From assembly GCA_030428695.1 (NCBI GenBank), contig JAUIEM010000047.1, forward strand, positions 1 to 33,915: DNA of 33,915 bases, written 5' to 3'. Both the position numbers and the translations under genes were made by a program. A model generated the notes under the pieces. It did not search any database. It was not told where the DNA came from and saw only the letters and a program-made list of their open reading frames with translations. Position 1 is the first letter of the stretch. Every line of letters begins with the position of its first letter. The DNA is from a bacterium (GTDB taxonomy: Bacteria > Planctomycetota > J058 > JAJDCP01). This document shows, piece by piece, positions 14,279-23,700 of the stretch.

Positions 14279-17200
14279 GTGGACGAGAGTGCCCTGCGCG
14301 AGCTGTGGAGCCGGACGCTCGGGCCCACCGTCGAGCTCGAGAGCCTGCCCACCCACGTGACCTACAAGCCCCTCGACTTCGACATCGGTGTCGAGAACAC
14401 GCCCCTGGCCAGCGCCTCGGGGCGCTGGCAGACCCTCGACCCGATGGAGGAGATCGGCCGGGGCGGCATGGGCATCGTCTACCGCGCGAAGCAGTCGACG
14501 CTCAAGCGCGAGGTCGCTCTCAAGACCCTGCGCTCCAAGGAGAAGCCGAGCGCGACCCTGCGCGAGGCCTTCCTCGCCGAGGCCTACACCACCGGGCGCC
14601 TCGAGCATCCGAACATCGTGCCGGTCTACGAGCTCGGGGAGAGCACCGAGGGCGAGCTGTTCCTCGCGATGAAGCTGGTCGGCGGCCGCTCGTGGCTCGA
14701 GCTGCTGCGCGGGGAGCGGAAGACCGACCTGCTCTTCAACCTCGACGTGCTCCTGCAGGTGTGCAACGCGGTCGCCTTCGCCCACAGCCGGGGCATCGTC
14801 CACAACGACCTCAAGCCCGCCAACGTGATGGTCGGCGCCTTCGGCGAGGTGCTCCTGATGGACTGGGGGCTGGCGGTCAGCTTCGTCCACACCGAGAGCA
14901 CCGCGAACCTGCGCTACCGCACGACGATCAAGGACCCCTGCGGGACCCCCTCGTACATGGCCCCCGAGCTGGCGGAGGGGCGGGGGGAGGATGTCGGGCC
15001 GTGGACCGACATCTACCTGCTCGGCGCGCTGCTCTACCGCATCCTGGCCGCGAAGCCGCCGCACCGCGGGTCGGACTTCATCCAGGTGATCATCGCCGCC
15101 GCCCTCAGCCGCCCGCCCCGCTTCCCGGACACCGCCCCCGAGGCCCTCGCGGCGATCTGCCGGAAGGCGATGGCGGCCGATCCGGAGGAGCGCTACGAGG
15201 ACGTCCAGAGCTTCCAGCAGGCCCTGCGCGACTACCTGCAGCACCGCGAGAGCCTCGAGATCGCCGGCAGCGCCCAGCGCCGGCTGGAGGAGTGCCGCGA
15301 GGAGGACGCGACCGTCGGCTCCGACCGGCGCGCCCGCATCCGCCTCTACGACGGCTTCACAAGAGCGCTGGCGGGCTTCGAGCAGGCCCTGGAGCTGTGG
15401 CCGGAGAACCCGATCGCGCGCGACGGCGTCGACCTCGCGCGCGCCGCCTACGCCGAGGCCGCCCTGCACGGCGACGACCTCGGCCTGGCCGAGCAGCAGG
15501 CCTCGGGCCTCGAGGAAGGGGACGAGCGCGCGGCCCTGGTCGCGCGCATCGCGAGCGCCCGGCGCGAGAAGCGCCGGGCGCTGTCGGCCGCACGCAGGCT
15601 GCGGATCGCCCTCGCGGTCGCCCTGACGATGCTGATCGGGGGGCTGAGCACGGGGCTCTGGATCGTGCTCGGGCAGAAGGCCGAGATCGCGGAGAAGAGC
15701 GAGGCCCTGGCGGAGGCGAAGGGCATCGCGGAGTCGCGCCAGGACATCGCGGTCGACGCCCTCGAGCAGATGACCTACCACCTGCAGCGCGAGCTGCGGG
15801 CGCGCCGCGACGAGGGGGAGTACCGGGCGCTCGCCGAGCGCTTCCTCGCGATCGCCCAGGAGGGCTGGAACCGGCTCGGCGCCGCGGAGCTCGAGGAGGA
15901 GCGGATCAGCGTCGGCGGCATCGCGACCCTGCAGCGCATCGGCGACCTCGAGCTCGAGCTCGACCTCGACCCCCAGGCCGCCCTCGAGCGCTACGCGCTG
16001 GCGCGGGAGCGGGCGCGCCAGCTGTTTGCCGAGGACAGCAGCTCGGTCCCGACGCGGCGCGCCCTGGTCGCGGCCGAGCTCGGCATCGGCAAGGCCCGGC
16101 GCACCCTCGGCGAGGTCGAGGCCGCGCACGGGGCCTTCCACCGGGCGCTGCAGCTGTGCGAGGCGGGCGGCTCGGACAAGCTCGCGGACGTCGGGCTGAT
16201 GGTCGAGGCCTGCACCCACCTCGGGCTGCTCGAGCTGCAGCGCAACCAGCTCGACAGCGCCCTCGCCTTCATGAACCGCAGCCTCGCGCTGCGCGAGGAG
16301 CTGGTCGCGCGCGAGCCCGACCAGTTCAACCACCTCTGGAACCGCACCGTCAGCCTGTCCCGGCTCGGCTCGATCTACAGCGAGCTCGGCCGCAACGACG
16401 AGGCGCGCAGGGTGATGGAGGAGTGTCTGGAAGCGCGCCGCGCGCTGCGCCGGAGCACCCCCTGGAGCAGCATCCTCGACAGCGGCCTTGGCGCGATCCT
16501 GCGGATGCTCGGCAACGAGCACCTGCAGCACGGCCGCTACGACGAGGCGCGCGCCTGCTACGACGAGGCCCTGGCCCTGCGTCGGGGATTGGTCGCGCGC
16601 AGCCCGGAGTCGGTCAAGGCGCGCTTCAACCTCGCGGTGGCCCTCGGCAACCTCGCCGATGTCGAGCTCGGCGAGGAGGCGATCGAGGAGGCTGCCGACC
16701 TGCTCGCGGAAGCCCAGGCCGTGCTCCACGAGCTCAACGCCCTGCACGCCGGCTCCCCCGAGCTCACGCGCGAGATCAACCTCGGGCGGGACCGCCTCGG
16801 CGACGTCGCGCGGGCGCTCGGCGACCACACCGGGGCCCTCGCGTTGTATTCCGCCGCCCTGCCCTACCGCGAGGGGAGCGCGGACGCCGACCCGAGCAAC
16901 GCGCGGGCGCAGCGCGACCTGTACATCTCCCACGAGCGCATCGCCCGCTGCCACCACGTCCTCGGCGCCATGGAGAGCGCGCGGGACCACATCGACCGCG
17001 GCCTCGAGCGGCTGTGCCGGGTGTTCGCCCGCGACGCCGACAACGCGCGCGTCGGCAACGACATCTACTACTACCTCGAGCGGCTCGACGAGCTCCTGCC
17101 CGGCGGCCCGCGCGAAGCGGCCACGCACGGCGTGCGGCAGGCGCGCGCGATCGCGGAGGAGCTCGACACCCTGCCCGCGCGGCGCGCCCTCCTGCGCTGG

Positions 17201-18481
17201 CTGATGATCGAGATGGAGCTCGCCCAGGCCGATGGCGCGCTCGAAGACTGCCTGCGGATGTGCCTCGAGGGCATCGAGCTGAGCCGCGGGAGCCTGACGG
17301 CCGACCCGCAGCGGACGGACTACTGGTCCGACCTCGCCACCTGCCTCGGCAAGGCCGCGGAGCTGCACTCGCTGCTCGGCCAGCCGGCGGCAGCCGAGAG
17401 CTTCTTCATCGAGGCCCGCACGGTCCTGCGCAAGCTGGTCGAAGAGACCGACGACCCCTTCTACGCCGAGGCCCTCGCCAACATCGAGATCGAGCTCGGG
17501 CTGATGGAGCTCGCCCGCGGGGAGGAAGAGGCGCCGGCGTCGATCACCCGCGGCCTCGACCTCTGGCGGGCCCGCGGCCGTGCGGACGCCGAGCGCGCCG
17601 CGGCCCTGCAGCTGCGTCTGCGGCGCGTCGCGATGGTGTTGAAGGAGAGAGGGGAGGTCGACGCCGCCCTGCCCCTCTTCGAGGAGGCCGTCGTGGTCTG
17701 CCGCCTGTTCACCGAGACCCGCGCGCAGCGCCGCGACCTGGCCTTGAGCCTGCTGCGCTGGAGCGAGGCGCTGCGGCTCGCCGGTGACCTGCAGGCCGGC
17801 GCGGGCGGGCTCGAGGAGGCGCGTGGCCTCGCCCTCGCGCTGACCCGCGCCGAGGAGGCCGAGGCGGTCGACTGGGAGCTGCTGGCCTTGATCCAGTTCG
17901 AGGGCGGTGCCCAGACGGTTCTGCGCGGCGACGGCGAGACCGGCGTCGAGATGCTCGCCGGGGCGCTGTCCTTGTACGCGCAGCTCACCGAGATGAACGA
18001 CGGCCTGCGCTCCAACCTGATCCAGCTGACGGCCCGCGAGGGCGAGCTGGTGGCGGCGGCCTGGGAAGCCGGCCAGTTCGTCCCGAGGACGGGTCCCGGG
18101 CACGCCCGCCTCGCCCGGGCCCTGCACGCCGTCGACCGCTTCGAGGAGTCGGCCCTCGCCTACCACCAGGCCTTCCAGGACCCCGAGACCTGGTACCTCG
18201 AGGACTTCTACCGCGCGACCCGCAGCGCCGCCCGCGCCCTGGCGGAGAGCGACGACCCGGAGACGAGCGCCTTCCTCGCGGAGCTCGGCCGCGCCTGGCT
18301 CGGGGCGGTGCTCGACGCCCTGCGCGAGGACATCGCGCGGATCGAGACCGACCCCGCGTTCCGCGCCCGCAGCGAAGAGCTGCGCGGGATGTGGGCGTAC
18401 TACCTCGAGGGGGACGAGCTCGCCCGACTGCGCGAGGAGCCAGGTGTCCGCGAGCTGTTCGCGCCCGACCCCTGGCGCTAA
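14279..18481 (+). CDS. Ser/Thr kinase with one TM span and a large C-terminal TPR sensor-like region
   Basis: This is a 1400-residue protein. The cytoplasmic kinase has glycine loop GRGGMG (60-65), lysine K82, HNDLKPAN from 175, DWG at 195-197 and APE at 228-230. Asn therefore replaces the HRD arginine and Trp the DFG phenylalanine. Residues about 330-438 are helical. A basic patch precedes one membrane span at about 443-462. A coiled segment and some 900 residues of TPR-like helical repeats follow (for example HLGLLELQRNQLDSALAFMN), probably outside the membrane. The GTG start is supported by GGAGG (14266-14270), eight bases upstream, and by VDESALRELW resembling the paralogues. An upstream same-frame extension only shadows the macroglobulin gene. 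The first protein of its neighbourhood is an ECF/anti-sigma pair, so a shared envelope-stress role is plausible but unproven. It is paralogous to the genes at 20767 and 24770. Confidence 0.93.
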   Translation: MDESALRELWSRTLGPTVELESLPTHVTYKPLDFDIGVENTPLASASGRWQTLDPMEEIGRGGMGIVYRAKQSTLKREVALKTLRSKEKPSATLREAFLAEAYTTGRLEHPNIVPVYELGESTEGELFLAMKLVGGRSWLELLRGERKTDLLFNLDVLLQVCNAVAFAHSRGIVHNDLKPANVMVGAFGEVLLMDWGLAVSFVHTESTANLRYRTTIKDPCGTPSYMAPELAEGRGEDVGPWTDIYLLGALLYRILAAKPPHRGSDFIQVIIAAALSRPPRFPDTAPEALAAICRKAMAADPEERYEDVQSFQQALRDYLQHRESLEIAGSAQRRLEECREEDATVGSDRRARIRLYDGFTRALAGFEQALELWPENPIARDGVDLARAAYAEAALHGDDLGLAEQQASGLEEGDERAALVARIASARREKRRALSAARRLRIALAVALTMLIGGLSTGLWIVLGQKAEIAEKSEALAEAKGIAESRQDIAVDALEQMTYHLQRELRARRDEGEYRALAERFLAIAQEGWNRLGAAELEEERISVGGIATLQRIGDLELELDLDPQAALERYALARERARQLFAEDSSSVPTRRALVAAELGIGKARRTLGEVEAAHGAFHRALQLCEAGGSDKLADVGLMVEACTHLGLLELQRNQLDSALAFMNRSLALREELVAREPDQFNHLWNRTVSLSRLGSIYSELGRNDEARRVMEECLEARRALRRSTPWSSILDSGLGAILRMLGNEHLQHGRYDEARACYDEALALRRGLVARSPESVKARFNLAVALGNLADVELGEEAIEEAADLLAEAQAVLHELNALHAGSPELTREINLGRDRLGDVARALGDHTGALALYSAALPYREGSADADPSNARAQRDLYISHERIARCHHVLGAMESARDHIDRGLERLCRVFARDADNARVGNDIYYYLERLDELLPGGPREAATHGVRQARAIAEELDTLPARRALLRWLMIEMELAQADGALEDCLRMCLEGIELSRGSLTADPQRTDYWSDLATCLGKAAELHSLLGQPAAAESFFIEARTVLRKLVEETDDPFYAEALANIEIELGLMELARGEEEAPASITRGLDLWRARGRADAERAAALQLRLRRVAMVLKERGEVDAALPLFEEAVVVCRLFTETRAQRRDLALSLLRWSEALRLAGDLQAGAGGLEEARGLALALTRAEEAEAVDWELLALIQFEGGAQTVLRGDGETGVEMLAGALSLYAQLTEMNDGLRSNLIQLTAREGELVAAAWEAGQFVPRTGPGHARLARALHAVDRFEESALAYHQAFQDPETWYLEDFYRATRSAARALAESDDPETSAFLAELGRAWLGAVLDALREDIARIETDPAFRARSEELRGMWAYYLEGDELARLREEPGVRELFAPDPWR

Positions 18482-18592
18482 GGGGTCGCGGGATTCCGGG
18501 CTGGCCCGCGCCGGAGGCGGGCGGCGCACACATTTCCAGGATTTTCGCGCCCGCACGAGCCTTCGCGGGAAAGGCCTCGTGGAGGAAACACC

Positions 18593-20305
18593 ATGCCAGA
18601 GGCCACGAACGTCGACGCCGCTGCCCTACGCCGTGGGGTCCGCGTCCATTCCGGCAAGCCGTTCAAGCTGTGTCTGCGCCGCGACAACCGGGAAGCCGAC
18701 AGCGTGCTGCTCGAGCGCACCGGGCTCGTCCGCCTGCCCTGGTTCGAAGGCGGACCGTACGCGATCCCGCGCTTCATCAGGGAGAAGCTCGACCCGCCGC
18801 TCGAGCGCCTGCGCTCGCTGCTCGATCCCTACCGCGTGTTCAGGGAGAACCCGCGGCGCGGCTTCCTCCTCGATCTGCAGGCCCTCGGCGGGAGCTGGGC
18901 GGAGCTTCTCGACAGGGTCATCCCGAAAGGCCTGCAGAACGACGTGTGGACCAACCCCGGGACCGGCGAGCGCGTGAAGACCACACACTGGCTCCGGCGG
19001 GTGAAGCGGGACCCCAACGTGCAACCGGGCCCTTTGGGAGGCGGGCAGGCCCCGTTTCCCGGGAGCGTGCGGAACTACGTGATCGAGAAGCTCGGCGCGG
19101 ACTGGACGCGCCTCCTGCAAGAGGCCTACACCTTCCGCAACGCGACGCCCGACCGCGACGCGACCGCCGGGACCCTCGGCGCGATCCTGAACGACCTCGG
19201 CCTGCCGAACCTGGCCGTCGCCCATCGCTACGAGCTGGTGGTCGTCCTCGAGAAGGGGCGGAACCTCTTCAAGCACATTCCCCTGCACGCCCAGGGGGGC
19301 TTGTACGGGATCCGCTACACGAACGATCTCGGCATGCGCTGGGAGTGCGTCCTGTTCATCGCCGCCGCAGGTCTCGGCCTCGAGCTTTCCCGGAAGGGGC
19401 TCGGAGGGAACGATGGGCTCAGCGTCTCCGAGCAGGATCTCCGGACCATCTTCGGCCCCGCTCCCAAGCCCCTCGCCAGCACCGCTGCCAACGAGTACTG
19501 GCCGCCGAAGGCCTTCCGCGGCGGGTGCCACTTCACCGTCGCCGAGGTCAAGGCGCCGATCGCCGGGGCCCGCTACCAGCGTGTGACCTTCACCGAGGAT
19601 GGCTACGCCCCCCTGGCCTTCACGGCCGAGAAGGGTCTCTCCGTCGACTGGACCAACCCGCGCGCGGAGCCGAAGGCGGTGGCCAGACAGCTGCTCGGGG
19701 ACGCCTACCTGTACAGGGTCGTGCCCCTCGAGGCGATGGGCCCGGTCCCGCCCGGCCTGATCGTGGTTCCCCCGCCGCCCCGGGGCCCCGTCCCGCGCTG
19801 GCAGGACACCTACGTGGTGAAGCTCGGCTTCCGCACCGAGAGCGACGCGCTCGACCCCGGCGACCGGGCCGTGCTCGAAGCGCTGTGCGCGCGGCTGCAG
19901 GCCCGCCATGAAGGCGAGGGCCGGGGAGAGTCCGTGCGCGTCCACGCCGTCGGCTCGGCCTCGCGCTGCGGAACCGTCGAGCGCAACCGCCAGCTCGCCG
20001 GGCAGCGCTGGAAGAGCGCGCGCGAGGGGCTGTTCGCGATCCTGCGGCGGGGCACCGCCCAGGTCGACGGGGAGGCGGTGCAGCTGGATTTCGCCTGGGA
20101 TACGGAGTCGTTCGTCGAGGCCCCGCTGGTGTTGTTCGAGGACGACCCGAAGATGCGGGCGCTATGGCAGGCCCTCGCCCTCGACGACAACGAGGCGGAG
20201 TGGCGCAGCGTGTTCCTCACTGTCGAGCACGAGACGCGGCTGCGCGCGCCCGAAGGCTTGACGCCCGGGTGGCGGGAGGTCGCGCGGAGGGCACCAGGGG
20301 AATGA
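18593..20305 (+). CDS. Uncharacterised protein with an OmpA-like C-terminal domain
   Basis: I do not recognise this 570-residue protein overall. The start is ATG with GGAGG upstream, and third-position G/C bias is strong throughout. Residues 1-400 match no family I know. The central part alternates beta-rich stretches (YELVVVLEKGRNLFKHIPL, GIRYTNDLGMRWECVLFIA) with Gly/Pro-rich turns, ending in a PPPPRGPVPR linker near 393-402. Residues about 406-480 resemble an OmpA-type domain: VVKLGFRTESDALDPGDRAVL, then VRVHAVGSASRCGTVERNRQLA and a following helix. The N-x-x-L-A motif is in the expected place. No signal peptide or membrane span is present, which is odd for a peptidoglycan-binding domain; it may be cytoplasmic, exported by another route, or structurally but not functionally OmpA-like. 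A hairpin follows its stop. Confidence 0.85.
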   Translation: MPEATNVDAAALRRGVRVHSGKPFKLCLRRDNREADSVLLERTGLVRLPWFEGGPYAIPRFIREKLDPPLERLRSLLDPYRVFRENPRRGFLLDLQALGGSWAELLDRVIPKGLQNDVWTNPGTGERVKTTHWLRRVKRDPNVQPGPLGGGQAPFPGSVRNYVIEKLGADWTRLLQEAYTFRNATPDRDATAGTLGAILNDLGLPNLAVAHRYELVVVLEKGRNLFKHIPLHAQGGLYGIRYTNDLGMRWECVLFIAAAGLGLELSRKGLGGNDGLSVSEQDLRTIFGPAPKPLASTAANEYWPPKAFRGGCHFTVAEVKAPIAGARYQRVTFTEDGYAPLAFTAEKGLSVDWTNPRAEPKAVARQLLGDAYLYRVVPLEAMGPVPPGLIVVPPPPRGPVPRWQDTYVVKLGFRTESDALDPGDRAVLEALCARLQARHEGEGRGESVRVHAVGSASRCGTVERNRQLAGQRWKSAREGLFAILRRGTAQVDGEAVQLDFAWDTESFVEAPLVLFEDDPKMRALWQALALDDNEAEWRSVFLTVEHETRLRAPEGLTPGWREVARRAPGE

Positions 20306-20319
20306 GCCGGCTGCGAGAG

Positions 20320-20340
20320 CCCCGTGGCGGAGCCACGGGG
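20320..20340. terminator. Bidirectional hairpin between convergent genes
   Basis: CCCCGTGGC (20320-20328) and GCCACGGGG (20332-20340) pair perfectly around a 3-base loop. The hairpin starts 15 bases after the stop of the plus-strand gene and ends 7 bases before the stop of the minus-strand small peptide, so it could end both transcripts. No T-run follows on either strand. Confidence 0.5.
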
Positions 20341-20347
20341 GCATGTC

Positions 20348-20470
20348 TCAGCGGGCCAGGATCGGGCTTGCTGGTGGCCGCGGGCGTGGCGGCAACGGGA
20401 AGGCGGGCAGCAGGCAGGTGCCGCAGCTGGCGCCGCTCGGACCCGCCCGTACGCGGGTGCGGAGCGTCAT
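20348..20470 (-). CDS. Small peptide B (40 residues) with conserved-looking leader
   Basis: This 40-residue frame starts MTLRTRVRAG and continues PSGASCGTC before a Pro-rich tail (LPPRPRPPASP). AAGGAG lies six bases before its ATG. The first ten residues line up without gaps with the start of the peptide at 20527-20643: M1, T5, A9 and G10 are identical and position 4 is K/R. It has a C-x-x-C pair at residues 16-19. I recall a M-x-(L/V/I)-(K/R)-T-x-(V/I)-(K/R)-A-G start in various short bacterial peptides of unknown role, but could not search for it. A ribosomal natural-product precursor or small signalling peptide is possible; no modifying enzyme is adjacent. A bidirectional hairpin follows its stop. 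Confidence 0.45.
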   Translation of the reverse strand: MTLRTRVRAGPSGASCGTCLLPAFPLPPRPRPPASPILAR

Positions 20471-20482
20471 CGTCGTCTCCTT

Positions 20483-20503
20483 CGCGCCGCGCTAGGCGGC
20501 GCG
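20483..20503. repeat. G/C hairpin between the two small peptide frames
   Basis: CGCGCCGC (20483-20490) and GCGGCGCG (20496-20503) are perfect inverted repeats around a 5-base loop. On the minus strand the hairpin ends 12 bases before the peptide B start, close to its AAGGAG. It could affect peptide B translation or the A:B ratio; it may also be chance in such G/C-rich DNA. Confidence 0.4.
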
Positions 20504-20526
20504 TTCGACGGCGCGTACGGCTGCGC

Positions 20527-20643
20527 TCAGCCGCGCACGCTCTCGGTGACCTCGTAGTGTGCGCCGCGCGGGCGCCCTCCGCCGCGCGGTCCGCTCGTGT
20601 CGTTCGTCGTGTGGCCCGCCGTCAGGTGCGTCTTCGTTCGCAT
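20527..20643 (-). CDS. Small peptide A (38 residues) with conserved-looking leader
   Basis: This 38-residue frame starts MRTKTHLTAG and continues HTTNDTSGPRGGGRPRG to a short acidic tail. AAGGA lies seven bases before the ATG. About 89% of its codons end in G or C, as in the neighbouring genes, while the second positions are richer in A, C and T; this favours real coding over a random open frame. It lies 56 bases upstream of peptide B on the same strand, which suggests one transcript. There is no signal peptide or membrane span. A Gly/Arg-rich middle and Thr/Ser-rich stretch would suit a modified or secreted peptide, but this is speculation. A same-frame extension to 20715 has no ribosome-binding site and is not preferred. 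Confidence 0.5.
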   Translation of the reverse strand: MRTKTHLTAGHTTNDTSGPRGGGRPRGAHYEVTESVRG

Positions 20644-20766
20644 CTTCGTTTCCTTCTCACTCGCGCTCTCTTTCGGTCGCCCAGGGACCTCCCCCGGACA
20701 TAGGTGTTCGTCCACCAGCGCGACGATGGCGCGACTGTTTGAGAAAAACTTTCACAGGGGAATCCG

Positions 20767-23700
20767 ATGAGCGACGACCTCCTCCGCCGCAGCTGGCGCG
20801 ACACGCTGGACGGCGCGGACCCAGCCGACCTGCCCGCTTCCCGCAGCTACCGCCCTGTTCAGGAAGGTGTAGCTGCGCCAGCCGCCTCGGGGCTCGATCT
20901 GAGCCCCGGCCTCGGCGAAGAGGCCCACGTCGAGCTGCCACCTCTCGACGGAACGCCACTCGAGGAGCTCGGCCGCGGCGGCATGGGGGTCGTCTACCGC
21001 TTACCGCAGCCGGATCTCGGCCGGGAGATCGCGATCAAGACGCTGCGCGCGAAGGACAGTCCGCGGGCACGGGCGGCCTTCGTGTCCGAAGCCCTCGTGA
21101 CCGCGGCGCTCGAACATCCCGCGATCGTCCCCGTCCACTTCCTCGCCCCTGGCGGCCTGGCGATGAAGCTGGTCGACGGCGAGCCCTGGGAGCGGCGGCT
21201 CGACGCGGGTCAGAGCCTGGCGGAGGCCCTCGACAGCCTCGAGCGGGTGATGCACGCCGTCGCCTTTGCCCACGATCGAGGCTTCCTGCACCTCGACCTC
21301 AAACCTTCGAATGTGATGCTCGGAGCGTTCGACGAGGTCCTCGTGATGGACTGGGGCCTGGCCGTGTCCCTGCAGCCGCGCCCCGGCTTCCACTACGTCC
21401 GAACGATCCAGCGCCCGTGCGGGACGCCGGCCTACATGGCACCGGAGCTGGCGCGCGGGGACGGCGAACGCATCGGCCCGTGGACCGACGTCTACCTGCT
21501 CGGCGGGATCCTGTTCCGCATCCTGACCGGACGGCCGCCCCACCGCGGGGCCGATGTGCTCGCGGCGACGCGTTCCTGCCTCCGCGAGGCGCGGTCGCTG
21601 TCCGCTGCGCGTGCGCCCTCGGAGCTGCGGCAGATCTGTCTGCGGGCCCTCACGCGCGAACCCGGTGGACGGTTCCGCAGCGTCACTGCCTTCCTGGAAG
21701 CGCTGAGGGGCTTCCGGGCCCACAGCGACAGCGCCCGGCTCAGCCACGGGGCCTGCCTGCGCCTCGAGGTGCTGGAGGCGGGGGAAGCGGCGGAGCCTGC
21801 GCCCTACGATGCGATAGAGTCATGTCTGGCGCAGCTCGAGCAGGCCGCGGTGCTGTGGCCCGAGAACCGCGAGGCGCGAAGCGGGCGCGCACAGGGCATG
21901 CAACTTCTCGCCCGCAAGGCCCTGGAGGCAGGGGACCTCGCCCTCGCCCGCGCCTCTGTCGACGAGCTGGAGGTCGCCGACGGCGCCGGCACCGCGTTGC
22001 GGGCGGAGCTGTGCGCCGCCGAGACCCGACGGGCGACCGCGGGCCGACGCAGGCGGCGCCTTCGGAGGGCCCTGCTCGCGTCGTTGGTCGGGCTCCTCGG
22101 AGGGCTCGGACTCGCGGTGCTCGTGCGGGCCGCCAAGCTCGAGGACATCGAGCGCGAGCGCGAGCGGGCCGAGTTGAACGGGGGGCTCGCCTGCGACAGT
22201 CTGGCGGACCTGACCCGGGCGCTGCAGACCCGCGTGCTCGACGACCACGGGCTGCAAGATGCGCGTCGGGTCGCCCGGGGGGTGCTCGCTGAGACCCTCG
22301 AGGCGTGGCGCGTCCTCGCGGCCGCGGACGATCCCTGGACGCGGGCCCAGGCACAGCTCCACAGCGCGTGGGTCAGCCGCCTGGCCGGAGTTCCACCGCC
22401 GGATGGGTCCCTGACCGAGGCCCTCGCCTTCTTCGCCGGTGCCTCTGGTCCCGAGGCGGCCCGCTGGCACGCTCGCGGGCTGGCGGAGCGCGCGGCCTGG
22501 TCGCGCCAGGCCGGACACGCCGCGCCCGCCCTCGCCGACCTCGAGCTGGCGAGCGCACGTCTGGGCGCGGAGGACACTGCGGCACCAGAGCTCGAGGCCG
22601 AGCTCTGTCTCAGCCGGGCAGAGCTGCTGCTCGACAACGACAGGGTCGACGAAGCGGTAGCACTCCTCGCCGCTGCGGAGGCCGAGAGCGCAAGGGTCGC
22701 CGAGCCCCGCCGCCTGCGGGCCGCGGTGCTGGAGGGCAGGGCGAGAGCCGCGGCGCTGCGCGGCGACGACGCGGTCTGTCTGGGGCTGGTCCGGCGACGG
22801 GTCGCGGAGCTCGCCGCCTGGCACGCGGAGGCGGGGACACCTCAGCGGCGGCTCGCGCTCGCCCGGGCGCGGCTCGAGCTCGCGACGCTCTGCGACCAGG
22901 AGGCGCGCGGAGAGCTCGAGGGGGCGTTGGCGGAGCTCAGCCGACTCGAGGCGGCACAACCCTACGATGGCCCGGTGCTCGCCTCGATGGCGGAGGCGAG
23001 CGAGCAGCTCGCGGGGCTCCTGCTCGAGGCCGGGGAGACGGCCGCGGCAGGGCGGATGCACGGCGAGCTCGTCAGCCTGCGTCGACGCCTCGTCGCCCTG
23101 CGCGGAGACCTGGCGGAGGCGCTGGCCCTGGCCGAGGCCCTGACGGACTCGGCGCGCCATCTCCTCGCCCGAGGCGAGGTCCGGGCGCTGGGCCCGATCT
23201 CCGAGGAGCTGCTCACGCTGCTCGCCCGGGCGGTGCGGGAGGACCCGCGCGCGCTCGTGCTGGCCTGCGAAGGCGAGCGACTGCGCGCCTTCGCGGCGCT
23301 CTGGGAGGGGTCCCCCGACGAGGCGTGGAGGGCGGCCGAGCGGACCCGGGAGCTACTCGGGCGTTGCGATGGGTCCACCCACGGCGTGGACAGGGTGCGG
23401 CTGCAGAGCCTGCGCGTCCTTACCCTCGAGCTCGCGCTGGAACGCGCGGCGCAGACACCGCGCGCGGACAGTCTGCAGACGGTGTTCGTCCAGGCCCTCG
23501 ACGCCGCGGCGCTCGGGGGGAGTCTCGGTCCCGGCGAGCTCGACTTCGAGCGCGCGCTGCTCGCGATCGGCCAGCGCTCGACGGAAGCGGAAGACGACCC
23601 CGCGGTCGATGACCCGGAGCTCCTTTGGCAGGTCCTCGCACGCGCCATCGCGGACCAACGCGGACAGGCTCTGACCGAGGCCGAACTGGGCTACGCCGAA

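Larger units (their letters stand above)
20306..20766. other. 461-bp gap: terminator hairpin, two minus-strand small peptides, kinase leader
   Basis: No long gene lies here. It holds a 9-bp perfect hairpin right after the 18593-20305 gene, two short minus-strand frames with good ribosome-binding sites (20348-20470, 20527-20643), a G/C hairpin between them, and the leader of the kinase gene. That leader has a direct repeat of GCGCGAC (20718-20724, 20729-20735; 11-bp period), an AT-rich patch near 20737-20753 and the ribosome-binding site AGGGGA. Confidence 0.6.

Noticed and set aside
18504..18522. GCCCGC/GCGGGC hairpin after the kinase at 14279 as a terminator
   Set aside because: Short six-base stem with no T-run, of a kind expected by chance at this G/C content.
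14162..18556. A 1464-codon open frame opposite the kinase at 14279
   Set aside because: Antisense shadow with Gln/Arg/Glu/Leu-rich sequence and no recognisable fold, while the plus strand encodes a clear kinase-TM-TPR protein.
20324..20557. A 77-codon plus-strand frame opposite the small peptides
   Set aside because: No ribosome-binding site, begins inside the terminator hairpin, and shows no family-like sequence.
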